Source of the DNA: Atopobium sp. UBA2090
GTDB taxonomy: Bacteria; Actinomycetota; Coriobacteriia; Coriobacteriales; Atopobiaceae
Length of the DNA stretch: 49,023 bases
Reading direction: 5' to 3'
NCBI GenBank assembly: GCA_002331575.1
Contig: DCZG01000155.1
Location: 1-49,023 of the forward strand
Shown here: positions 10,401 to 16,828 of the stretch, piece after piece
How positions within the stretch are numbered: the stretch's first letter is position 1
Layout of the letters: each line of letters begins with the position of its first letter
Notes under the pieces: generated by a model
Databases searched by the model: none
What the model saw: the letters and a program-made list of their open reading frames with translations, nothing else
What the model was told of the DNA's origin: nothing
Position numbers and translations under genes: made by a program

Positions 10401-10869
10401 GTGCCGTAACATCATCGACGAGACCCCTCCAGGTGGCAAGCGCAGTCACCGCCTGAGAGGGCACCGCACCATGGAGGTGCGTCGAGCCGACGGATGCAAA
10501 GGTCCATCCGAGGCAGAAGATGGTGTCGCCCGTGGTGCCTCCGAGGGGGTCTGCCTGAGCATTGTTGAACGCGCTGTAGCCAAGATGGAGCTCGCTGTAG
10601 TCCTCGGTGGTGCCGTACTTGATAAGCTGGTTCGACTCGATGGCGGAGATCGCGGAGAACGCCCAGCCGAGCCCATACGTGCCTTGGTTCTTGACGGGCG
10701 TGAGCTTGCCCTCGCCGAGCAGGCTGTAGGACGACGCCAAGGCCTGCGCGGGACACGTGAGCACGAGAAGCAGCACGAGGGCGAGCATGGCCCTGACCGG
10801 CGACGGCATGCGACGTCCAGACTTCTTCATGGGAATCATCGTCCTTCTTCTGGGGCATGCGTTCGTCAT
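4402..10869 (-). CDS. Giant LPNTG-anchored surface protein with dead papain-like head and ten FctA repeats
   Basis: About 2155 aa. Order: signal peptide (Arg/Lys-rich n-region, hydrophobic stretch, AQALA); a C1 papain-like domain (~50-300); a lectin-like domain (~305-470) as in clostridial C1-peptidase surface proteins; InlB/Listeria-Bacteroides-type repeats (~480-700, GYSFIGWY); ten Spy0128/FctA-type pilin repeats (~725-2085); a Pro/Thr/Ser linker; LPNTG near 2122; a hydrophobic helix; and ARRRSEKE. It is therefore anchored to peptidoglycan by a sortase, none of which is in the window. The peptidase head has Gly68 where the nucleophilic Cys of the GxCWAFS motif belongs, Asp234 for the catalytic His (NDAV for NHAV) and Gly270 for the Asn (RGSRG for KNSWG), so it should not cut peptide bonds. 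The start at 10869 overlaps the subtilase stop (ATGA) with GAAGG upstream; 10830 (MKKSGRR) is an alternative. Likely an adhesin or binding scaffold. Confidence 0.88.
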   Translation of the reverse strand: MTNACPRRRTMIPMKKSGRRMPSPVRAMLALVLLLVLTCPAQALASSYSLLGEGKLTPVKNQGTYGLGWAFSAISAIESNQLIKYGTTEDYSELHLGYSAFNNAQADPLGGTTGDTIFCLGWTFASVGSTHLHGAVPSQAVTALATWRGLVDDVTAPYSGAATADAGLPLVANPYANVTAHLQNSYSVPLGDRAEVQALIKQMGGATILFYADDSTYNPTTHAWYNGTYSIFNDAVTLVGWDDDYSADNFGGANGTGAKPTSNGAWLVRGSRGSSWGDGGYFWLSYEDASLTQISPLVLSITGSSTPDAYFYDVEPASNYDHNYQYDGGTTTVWYQGPSGGTVANVYKATGTQDVDAVGFFTNATNVGYTVSVYANPMSTNDPSSGTLVASASGTEAYRGYHTVVLDAPARLDMDETFAVAITLTSSDGSNVSFAADQTTGLAEEYVTDTLSQTTQKAGQSFYRVGSTGSSWYDMASSSTTVRIKAFTTDTTSEVLSYHTAMTGVTASDPEGAGSFREIDYPGAYVMLNETSGTSDDQPKVSGNDIGSSTVTYDGTAYTFVGWSTVAPSANASFTGSAIGSTDYLCSTTTQLSAASVVSYLVMPSASQDVYAVWKVVPTISFSANGGVFAEGATTTKTATLGSLCYPSGISTPTRDGYSFIGWYAEAGSGLGTDQGEKATDTVVSSNGQTFYAAWAKTTTGTGTTAPATAGVIMASPVVSSVTFTNYPKPTLNLSVEKCVRSTIGASVTTTAATTFTFSLSGSAVGSDGTTVITCPMPASTAPSVTIASNTVLPTEYNTEPDATASFGSVMFTQPGTYTYVVSEEGMPATSPWAPETINQNLDRTLTVVVIADGTTSALTIQSATWENADATRSKATVSTGGTSVSASTRYSNGYFSSTTLDTSAAANALLTKTVTGTDFAEKTFDFSVTPVDGAPAPTEQTGSATFSAAGSQSVSFGTITFTKVGTYTYQVSESTQSGFGWTCDNGTKTATVEVSASADGTLSAKVTSSATIANTYVTPSAVLDSDASPFLQSDVTGTGFGTKKFDFEIESGTVTYSDGTTGTSPAPEESTASLFFDAAGSKTAGFGDLTFTRAGTYTYTVSETTASANGWTCDTSDKRVTITVQGDSTGSLSITGVSMVTIANGYAASATFDTVAKAVVTKTVTGEGFAPATFGFVITPGIATYSDGSTAGISPAASKPTTSLAFSSAGNQVVDFGTITFTKAGTYTYSVQEATDLGGAWSCDTASNMLTLTVTDDHKGSFDVSFSNVTIANSYGFDAAVFDTSRSENTLLVKTVTGDDFDSTSFGFVIEPGQATYSDGTTATSPASSSDSGSATFDAAGSKDVSFGTITFTRPGTYLYTIQEVAPTVEDARWTLDTSPKTVEVDVADDGNGGLTATVETAASISNSFAYQPLTVDTATAGFATKTVTGATSYADKDFDFTITGVAPTGGGPESSIGTDSAVAGTATLMAGGDQSTSVDFGDITFYRPGTYTFNVEETTADRGGWTCDHETHSVTVDVSGNADGALSAVVTTPATITNSYSTTSVSITPSVGTTISVANGTPTFPASFTHVIAAQTAGAPMPAQATATTTFDSAGSTPDPVSFGTITFTQAGTYQYTISEQQLPAGWSNLSGATTMTVVVTDVNGVLQAAVTAGGITITPTSSTSYTPQSTSELLVTTFVNEYSAGAVTVDASRFAVEKTVTGDTTAAAKTFWFELKAASTTAVGLDATTMPLPEGATSSAMWLSVDAPAGTTSGTVVTDATDTFGSITYTTPGTYTYEVKEVASDGSDAAPADGSGWTYDTSSHTVVVTVSDDGAGVLTARTTVDSSGTTGIAFTNALSYTPATLDTANSVAQVQVVSDTSVPSATFQLTIAGADGTPDPVRPDGSAIPSVTVSVTATGTYDVDFGEMSFTEPGTYVYRISQTDGGVGWTLENSPLTVTVKVQSDENGVLSAAFVGARGTIRDRYATSVTLDTALDALLTKTVSGEGFSPASFEFSITPTDGAPAATGTSGSASFDAAGSKTVGFGTIEFTKAGVYSYQVSETTALESGWTCGGATQTATVTVTDAGQGVLAAKVTTPATIENGFAKEVVPAPTPTPTSPSTSTSSVTVRTTTTRVSTLPNTGDSISAGMMVLLALSGAAALLVARRRSEKE
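4600..8700 (-). repeat. Ten tandem FctA/Spy0128-like isopeptide domains (coding repeats)
   Basis: Ten diverged units of roughly 115-140 residues each carry strands of the type KTVTG..F, FDAAGS..V.FG.ITFT..GTYTY.V.E and a closing ..N.Y/F. In this family a Lys (KTVTG) and Asn (closing strand) form an isopeptide bond, helped by a Glu (V.E). The triad looks complete in units 1, 2, 4, 5, 6, 8 and 10. Lys is missing in units 3 (QSDVTG) and 7. Unit 9 has lost all three (QVVSD, ISQ, IRDRY). The units are diverged enough in DNA that simple slippage is unlikely. Confidence 0.75.
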
Positions 10870-13109
10870 GAGGCAACCTTCGCATCCGTCCACGCGGTGG
10901 TCCAGCCGTCGCCCGCGTTCGTCTCGCTGACCTGGTAGGTGGTTCCCTCAGGCAGGCCGGAGATGGTCACCGTCTGTCCGCCCTTGAGCGTGACGGTGCC
11001 GATTCCGTCCGTCAGCGCGAGCGTTCCGCCAGCGCCGTCGCTTCTCGCCCAGGGATAGGAGCCCATGAGCGCGGCACCCGTGGCGTCCGCCAGCGTGACC
11101 TGCATCTCGAACTCCGTCGCAGCCTGAGCTTCCGTCGCACCATCACCCAGCTGCTTGGATATCTCGAGCGAACCCGTGGCGACGTCCCACTTGGCATAGA
11201 GGGTCGCATCGGCAATGACCGCAGTGGAGAAGTCATAGGGCGTGGTGCAGGCGGCGTCGGTGAACCAGCCCCTGAACGAATAGCCCGCGCGGACCGAGGT
11301 GGACCCAATCGTCCAGTCGTCGCTCACCGCGAGCGTTGACGGGTCAGTCGCGGTACCACCCCAGGTCACGGTCTGTGACGCGGGTGCCGTGACGCCAGCG
11401 GCCTGCACGTCGAACGTGACGACGGGGTCGGCCTTCCAGCGGGCATAGAGGGTGTGGTCATCCGTTGCGGTGACCTTGGTCGACGAGAGGACCGGATGCC
11501 CGTTCGTAGCGTCGGTGTACCAGCCGATGAAGCTGTAGCCCGTGCGACTGGGCGAGGGCAGAGTCCCATAGGTGCTCCCCCGCGTGACGGACACCGCGGT
11601 CGACACGCCCTCGTCAAGCGCGCCGCCGTTGGGATCAAGCGTCACGGTGAGAGTCGAGGGAGCTTCGGAGGCAGCACCGAGCGCCGCTGCCGCATTGACA
11701 CGACCCCAGCCTGAGTCGGTGTCATATCCCGTGGCGTAGATGTCAGTCGCGGTGTTGTACAGGATCTCTTTGACCTGTGCGTCGGTGAGCTTGGGGTATT
11801 CCGCGTACAGGAGAGCGGCGACGCCGGCGACGACAGGGCTCGAGAACGAGGTGCCCGACACCGTAGAGTATGCGCTGGCGCCAGAGTACGAGATGCTCGT
11901 GAGTCCCGTGCCAGGCGCGGATATGTCGCAGGTCGAACCGTAGTTCGACGAGGAGGAGCGCGTGCTCCAGTCGTTCGTGCTCGTGAGGTTGACGACGCTG
12001 ATCACGCTGTCGTAGGAGCAGGGATACCACGGTGTCGAAGTGCTGCCATTGCCAGCCGCGCACACGATCGTGACGCCCGCTGCCACGGCGTCATCGCAGG
12101 CTTCCTTCATGGCGATGGTGGTCTGTTTCCCGTCGTAGCTGATGTTGACGACCCGCGCGCCCGCTGCCTGGGCCAACTTGAGTCCCTTGATGAGGCTCGA
12201 GGCGGTGGAGCCGCCACTCGTGGTGTCGTCGGCAATCTTTATGGCCGAGAGCTTGACCACCGAGTTGTCGTCGCCCGTGCCCACACCCACGATGCCGAGC
12301 GCATTGTTCGTCGTGGCGGCGAGAACGCCGCAGACGTTCGTACCGTGCCCGCGCACGTCTCCGCTCGTGACGTTTGAGGTCAGCGACGCCGGTGCAGAGA
12401 GGTCTGTGGTGTGATAGGCGTCGTAGCTCGTGGTGAGGTCGAGGTTGGTCTGGATGTCCTCGTGGGTCAAGAAGACGCCCGAGTCGAGGACGGCCACCTT
12501 GACCGTGGAGTGGCTGTTCGAGTCGAGCGTCGCCCATGCCGCCGGAAGGCCGATGGCGTCGAGGTAGCTCTGGCTTCCGGAGGTGGCATAGGGGTCGTTG
12601 ACAAGGGTCGCGATCGAGTCCGCAGCCGGATAGAGCCGCGTGTTGGGGTCGGTCGAGAGCACATAGGGGCTCGTCTCGAGGGTGGACCTGACGCTCGCGA
12701 CCGTGTTCACGTCGGAGACGTCGATAAGGTAGACAACACCGTTGTCGGCGTCGTTGAGACGATCCTCGATGCGAGCGCCGAGGTCGGAGATGACCTTCTC
12801 GGAGACATCGGCGGGCACGTCGGCCTTGAAGGAGACGATCACCTCGCCTGGGACGGCGTCATTGGCTGTGCCCTCATCCTCGAGGATGGACGAGCGCTCC
12901 TCGGACGTGAGCGACGACCATTCGTTGTTCGTCACGGACGCGGGTGCCTCGTACGTGGCATCAGTTGCGACCTCGGCGGCGTCCGAGAGAGCGTCCGAAG
13001 ACGACTCGTCGCTCGCTCCGTGCGAGGTGGCACCACGAGCAAAGATCAGTCCAGCCACGACAACGACCAGGGCGAGACAGACGATACCGACGACCCAGGA
13101 CTTCTTCAT
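10866..13109 (-). CDS. Secreted subtilisin-like serine peptidase (S8) with InlB-type repeats, C-terminally shortened
   Basis: A 747-aa exported subtilase. There is an N-terminal membrane/signal segment (MKKSWVVGIVCLALVVVVAG), a pro-region, and a catalytic domain with an intact triad: Asp209 (AVLDSGV), His255 (GHGTNV), Ser421 (GTSFSSP), plus oxyanion Asn354 (AAGNG). Then come two InlB/Flg_new repeats (GYSFIGWYTD, GYSFRGWFTD, each ending LYA.W) and a DUF7601/Cna-B-like domain (GSLEISKQL...VSETN). That last domain stops at TDAKVAS, before its expected closing FTN strand, and there is no LPXTG anchor. The ATG at 13109 has a GGAGG ribosome site. Its stop overlaps the start of the surface gene (ATGA), so the two are co-translated. 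Probably processes surface or host proteins. Confidence 0.88.
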   Translation of the reverse strand: MKKSWVVGIVCLALVVVVAGLIFARGATSHGASDESSSDALSDAAEVATDATYEAPASVTNNEWSSLTSEERSSILEDEGTANDAVPGEVIVSFKADVPADVSEKVISDLGARIEDRLNDADNGVVYLIDVSDVNTVASVRSTLETSPYVLSTDPNTRLYPAADSIATLVNDPYATSGSQSYLDAIGLPAAWATLDSNSHSTVKVAVLDSGVFLTHEDIQTNLDLTTSYDAYHTTDLSAPASLTSNVTSGDVRGHGTNVCGVLAATTNNALGIVGVGTGDDNSVVKLSAIKIADDTTSGGSTASSLIKGLKLAQAAGARVVNISYDGKQTTIAMKEACDDAVAAGVTIVCAAGNGSTSTPWYPCSYDSVISVVNLTSTNDWSTRSSSSNYGSTCDISAPGTGLTSISYSGASAYSTVSGTSFSSPVVAGVAALLYAEYPKLTDAQVKEILYNTATDIYATGYDTDSGWGRVNAAAALGAASEAPSTLTVTLDPNGGALDEGVSTAVSVTRGSTYGTLPSPSRTGYSFIGWYTDATNGHPVLSSTKVTATDDHTLYARWKADPVVTFDVQAAGVTAPASQTVTWGGTATDPSTLAVSDDWTIGSTSVRAGYSFRGWFTDAACTTPYDFSTAVIADATLYAKWDVATGSLEISKQLGDGATEAQAATEFEMQVTLADATGAALMGSYPWARSDGAGGTLALTDGIGTVTLKGGQTVTISGLPEGTTYQVSETNAGDGWTTAWTDAKVAS

Positions 13110-13325
13110 AGAGTGCCTCCACGCACGCCACAACAGGCATTCTATCGGCCAAGGAACGAGGAAGGAACCCTGCCGACTCACCCGCCAGGACGGCATCCCC
13201 CAACGAACCGCTCTCCTCACGAGACGCATCCTATGAATCGTACCATCGACGCAGGTCAATCCGCAGGTCGCTGGATGGGTTCTTGTCGTCCATGCTCGAT
13301 TTCACGTCGTTAGGGGGACGCGTAT

Positions 13326-13359
13326 AAAAAAGGGAGGACGCCCCGAAGGACGTCCTCCC
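13326..13359 (-). terminator. Intrinsic terminator after the fructose-type PTS gene
   Basis: GGGAGGACG (13332-13340) pairs with CGTCCTCCC (13351-13359) across a 10-nt loop. The minus strand then runs into TTTTTT (complement of 13326-13331), a textbook Rho-independent terminator 25 bases past the PTS stop. Confidence 0.9.
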
Positions 13360-13383
13360 CTGTGTTTCCGTATGCGCTCGGAC

Positions 13384-14853
13384 CTACTTCTCGAGGCCGG
13401 ACTCCTCGGGGGGAAGCGGCTTCTTCCAGAACGAGAGGATGAGCGCGCCGACGATGGAGCCGACGATGAGGGCGACGATGAACATCGGCCAGTTGGTCAG
13501 GACCGCGGCGACCCAGAGTCCACCGTGAGGAGCAGGACTGGCGCAGCCGAAGGCCATCGAGAGGGCACCGGCGACCGCGGAGCCGCAGATGCAGGAGACG
13601 AGCACGTGCAGAGGATCGGCAGCAGCAAAGGGGATGGCGCCTTCGGAGATGAAGGAGATGCCCATGATGTAGTTGACGACGCCCGCCTTGCGCTCCTCCT
13701 CGGTCCAACGGTTCTTGAAGAACGTGGTGGAGAGGGCGGTGACGATCGGGGGAACCATGCCGCCGACCATGACGGCAGCCATGATCTCCTGGCCGATCTG
13801 GTCGCCGCTGGCGAGGGCTGCGGTGCCGAAGACATACGCGGCCTTGTTGATGGGGCCACCCATGTCGACGGACATCATGCCGCCGAGGACGAGGCCGAGG
13901 ACGATCTTGTTACCGGAGCCGAGGCCGTTGAGCCAAGCGGTGATGCCGGTGTTGATGGCGCCGACGACGGGGTTGATGAGGAACATCAGGAGACCCATGA
14001 TGAAGATGCCGCAGAGCGGGAAGAGGAGCACGGGCTTGATGCCCTCGAGCGAGTCGGGCAGCTTGTCGAACAGCTTGCCGAGGCCGAGGACGATGTAGCC
14101 GCCTGCGAAGCCGGCGATGAGGGCGCCGAGGAAGCCGGACGGAACCGCGGTGACGGTCGAGTCCATGATGCTCGCGAAGGTCATGCCGCTCGCCGCGAGC
14201 GAGCCGCCGACGAAGCCGACGGCGAGGCCGGGACGGTCAGCGATCGAGTAGGCGATGTAGCCGGCGAGGATCGGGAGCATGAAGCCGAAGGCGACGCCGC
14301 CGACGTTCTTGAAGAACGCGGGGACGACGGTCGAGGTGCCGAACGAGCTGGTGCCGGCGGCAGAGCCGTCGAGCAGGAAGGCGATGGCGATAAGGATGCC
14401 GCCGCCGACGACGAACGGCAGCATGTGGCTGACGCCGCTCATCAGGTGCTTGTAGATGGTGTGACCGGCGGAGTCCTTCTCGCCAGACGCGGGAGCCGCG
14501 GCGGCCTTCTTGCCGGAGTGGTAGATGGGGGCCTCGCCGCTCGTGATCTTCTCGATGAGGACCTCAGGCTCGCTGATGCCCTTGGTGACGGTGGTCACGT
14601 AGACACGCTTGCCCTCGAAGCGGCTCATGTCGACGTTCTTGTCGGCGGCGATGATGATGCCGTCGGCCTTGGCGATCTCCTCGGCGGTCAGCACGTTCTT
14701 GGCGCCGACGGAACCCTGCGTCTCCACCTTGATGGGGATGCCGAGCTCCTTGCCCTTCTGCGTAAGCCCCTCCGCCGCCATGTAGGTATGTGCGATACCG
14801 GTGGGACATGCGGTGATGCCAAGAATCCTGTACGTCTCTTCACTATCGGCCAC
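13384..14853 (-). CDS. PTS fructose-family EIIB-EIIC fusion transporter
   Basis: A 489-aa inner-membrane PTS permease. The N-terminal EIIB domain (~1-100) carries the phospho-Cys16 in ITACPTGIAHT. An Ala/Pro linker leads to an EIIC domain (~130-480) with several membrane helices and family motifs GGGILIAIAF, DMGGPINKAAY, SEGAIPFAAADP and SPAPHGG. It imports and phosphorylates a fructose-like sugar, receiving phosphate from an EIIA not encoded here. A GTG start at 14853 is preceded by AGAAGGAGG. It lies 105 bases after a DeoR-type regulator, as in fruR-fruK-fruA operons, but no 1-phosphofructokinase is present, so the substrate need not be fructose. Confidence 0.9.
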   Translation of the reverse strand: MADSEETYRILGITACPTGIAHTYMAAEGLTQKGKELGIPIKVETQGSVGAKNVLTAEEIAKADGIIIAADKNVDMSRFEGKRVYVTTVTKGISEPEVLIEKITSGEAPIYHSGKKAAAAPASGEKDSAGHTIYKHLMSGVSHMLPFVVGGGILIAIAFLLDGSAAGTSSFGTSTVVPAFFKNVGGVAFGFMLPILAGYIAYSIADRPGLAVGFVGGSLAASGMTFASIMDSTVTAVPSGFLGALIAGFAGGYIVLGLGKLFDKLPDSLEGIKPVLLFPLCGIFIMGLLMFLINPVVGAINTGITAWLNGLGSGNKIVLGLVLGGMMSVDMGGPINKAAYVFGTAALASGDQIGQEIMAAVMVGGMVPPIVTALSTTFFKNRWTEEERKAGVVNYIMGISFISEGAIPFAAADPLHVLVSCICGSAVAGALSMAFGCASPAPHGGLWVAAVLTNWPMFIVALIVGSIVGALILSFWKKPLPPEESGLEK

Positions 14854-14958
14854 GTTGGCCTCCTTCTGTTGTGGGCCGAATTCCCTGTTTTCGGCCGCGC
14901 CTTCTTATCCACAGCCGAGGCCTACTTCCCCGGCGATGAACCACGTGTGTCGTCTTTC

Positions 14959-15711
14959 CTACTTGACGGCGACCATGACGACGTTCTTGAACCTCTTGAT
15001 GCGCGGATCGTCCGTCTCCTCGCAGATGATGGTCGCGTCGTTGAAATCGGCGAACTTGACCGGGGAGATCTGCTTGAACTTGGACGTGTCGCATAGGATG
15101 TAGCAGCAACTGCAGCGGCGCATGGACAGACGCTTGATCTGTCCCTCGTTGACCTCGGGGGTGGTGAAGCCGTCTTCCGGGCTCGCGCCGTTTGTTCCCC
15201 AGAATCCCTTCGTGAAGTGGTACCTCGAGAGGCCGTCGACCGCGTCGGGTCCGACGGTCGCGCGCGTGGCGTCCTTAAGCTCGCCGCCGAGGACGAGGGT
15301 GCAGCATCCCTTGGAGACGAGCTTGCTCGCGTGCATGATCGAGTTGGTAACGTAGGTCGCGTGGGTCTCGATGACCGCGTCGCAGAACGCCTCGGTCGTC
15401 GAGCCGGCATCCACGTAGACGAAGTCATCGGGAGTGATGAGCGAGGCGGCATAGGCGGCGATTGAGCGCTTCTCGGCGGTGTTCATCTCGTAGCGGGCGT
15501 CAATCGAGAGGTCCGTCGTCGAGAACTGCGAGCTGACGCTCGTGGCGCCGCCATGCACCTTGAGGAGCTTGTGCATGTGGTCGAGGGCGATGAGGTCACG
15601 TCGGATGGTCGACTCGGAAGCACCGAGAAGCTCTGACAGACCAGTGACGGTAACTGCGCCCGTCTCGCTGACGGAGGCAAGTATCGCCTTGTACCGCTCT
15701 TCGGTGAGCAT
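14959..15711 (-). CDS. DeoR-family sugar-operon regulator
   Basis: A 250-aa DeoR repressor. The N-terminal winged helix (~20-41, TVTGLSELLGASESTIRRDL) is followed by the DeoR sensor domain, with the phosphosugar-binding signature FVYVDAGSTTEAF, LVLGGELKDATRATVG and the YILCDTSKF segment. The ATG at 15711 follows GAGAGGGG; the reading frame could extend to a TTG at 15729 but lacks a ribosome site there. It precedes the fructose-type PTS gene and almost certainly controls it, sensing the phosphorylated sugar. Confidence 0.9.
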   Translation of the reverse strand: MLTEERYKAILASVSETGAVTVTGLSELLGASESTIRRDLIALDHMHKLLKVHGGATSVSSQFSTTDLSIDARYEMNTAEKRSIAAYAASLITPDDFVYVDAGSTTEAFCDAVIETHATYVTNSIMHASKLVSKGCCTLVLGGELKDATRATVGPDAVDGLSRYHFTKGFWGTNGASPEDGFTTPEVNEGQIKRLSMRRCSCCYILCDTSKFKQISPVKFADFNDATIICEETDDPRIKRFKNVVMVAVK

Positions 15712-15760
15712 CTGACGCACCCCTCTCAAAGTAACCGTGAAGCCAGGCGCTCGCTTCCCT

Positions 15761-15796
15761 TTTGACTGTTTTTGATTGTATCACGCGGATTTTGAC
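15761..15796 (-). promoter_or_regulatory. DeoR promoter with three helically phased TTTGA operator repeats
   Basis: On the minus strand an extended -10 (TGA-TACAAT, 15775-15783) lies about 64 bases before the DeoR ATG. The plus strand shows TTTGA(C/T) starting at 15761, 15771 and 15791, that is 10 and 20 bp apart and on one face of the helix, overlapping and flanking the -10. DeoR-family proteins often bind such direct repeats, so this is a likely autoregulatory operator. Confidence 0.55.
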
Positions 15797-16129
15797 GGAT
15801 AAATACCTATTTCCCTTCAAATTCAGTCATTACCAGTCAATGGTAGTCGTTTGGGCGGTGAACGGTCAAAGAGAGATCACCGTTGGCGGGCAGTCGCTAT
15901 CGGTTCATTTGATTATGACCCCCGGTATCAGACGAGAAAGAAGAGCCGAGTCCCACCGGTATAAGAAATGATTGCAGCTGGCATCGTGGGGCCCTCGTGC
16001 GGGGACAGGTTACCCGTTATCCAGAGTCGCCGCCCCCCCGTCGCGCCGAGCGCGCGAAATAATGTCCCGTGCCCCCTCTAGCATAATTCGCGTACCTTGC
16101 TCAAGGTCAACCATGGCGGAGGGATGGCA
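15797..16129. other. Intergenic region with no gene seen
   Basis: About 330 bases between the divergent DeoR gene and the gene starting at 16130. Short frames here have no ribosome sites. A weak plus-strand -10 (TAGCATAAT, near 16078-16086) precedes the next gene, and a run of seven C lies near 16031-16037. Nothing else is recognisable. Confidence 0.4.
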
Positions 16130-16792
16130 ATGACAACCGTGAAGGACGCGTCATTCAGAGATCTCTATCATGCCCCGTGCATTCTGAGGTACGGCATGGA
16201 GAAGCTCCTCGAGGCACACGAGGTGGCGGGGCTGGAGATTCCGGCGAGCGCCGACTCGGTCCTCGCATACCCATACATCGACCACGAGGCGGGATTCACC
16301 TTCGAGGTGCTGGCGCCCGCGAACTACGAGAGCGGTCGCTACTGGCTCGAGGGCGCCCCGCTCGAGGCGGAGAACATGCGAATCCTCGTGAGGAGAGGGA
16401 CCGTCGCCGAGACGGACGTCAAGCCCTGCGTCGATCTTTCAGGGGTGACCACGGACTTCGCAGGCCACATGGAAATGATCGATAAGTACTACGAAGGCGA
16501 AAAAGACCTCCTGGCAACCCGAGAGGTGATGGAGATAGACCCGCTCCGCAACGAGGACTACCCGGACGACGTGCTCGTGACGCTCGTGTGCTCCGACGAC
16601 GGAAGCGTCAGGGAGGGCGTCTGGGTCCGCCTCGAGACGATCGACGAGGAGGGCATGTTCGAGGGGACGCTGCTCAACCAGCCCTACTCTGAATGCGGCG
16701 TCAACCGCGGCGACCTGCTGCAGCTCGCCCTCGTCTCCGGCTCCGACGGCTCGTGCAAGCTTGCGAGCACCCCCGAGATGCTCGCGGGGTAG
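16130..16792 (+). CDS. Uncharacterised acidic protein, possibly DUF2314/DUF4026-like C-terminus
   Basis: A 220-aa acidic soluble protein of unknown function with no signal peptide or membrane segment. The ATG at 16130 is chosen because GGAGGG ends 6 nt before it; ATG at 16124 would abut the ribosome site. The N-terminal half includes an AYPYIDHEAGFTFEV segment. The C-terminal half (EGVWVRLE..DEEGMFEGTLLNQPY..CGVNRGDLLQLALV) resembles the small beta-barrel of DUF2314/DUF4026 proteins, in which a W.(E/R)V strand is followed by G.L.N.P and a GD turn. That resemblance is by eye only. It stands alone and converges on msrAB. Confidence 0.6.
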   Translation: MTTVKDASFRDLYHAPCILRYGMEKLLEAHEVAGLEIPASADSVLAYPYIDHEAGFTFEVLAPANYESGRYWLEGAPLEAENMRILVRRGTVAETDVKPCVDLSGVTTDFAGHMEMIDKYYEGEKDLLATREVMEIDPLRNEDYPDDVLVTLVCSDDGSVREGVWVRLETIDEEGMFEGTLLNQPYSECGVNRGDLLQLALVSGSDGSCKLASTPEMLAG

Positions 16793-16828
16793 GCGCCTGA
16801 GCCGCGCCAACGCCCAGTCCGTCTCGGC

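Noticed and set aside
13372..15096. A 574-codon plus-strand frame opposite the PTS EIIBC gene
   Set aside because: Low-complexity Asp/Glu/Gly/Arg composition, typical of antisense frames in GC-rich DNA; the opposite strand encodes a clear PTS protein.
15762..15971. Plus-strand frame in the deoR upstream region
   Set aside because: No ribosome site, no similarity to any family, and it overlaps the promoter and operator repeats.
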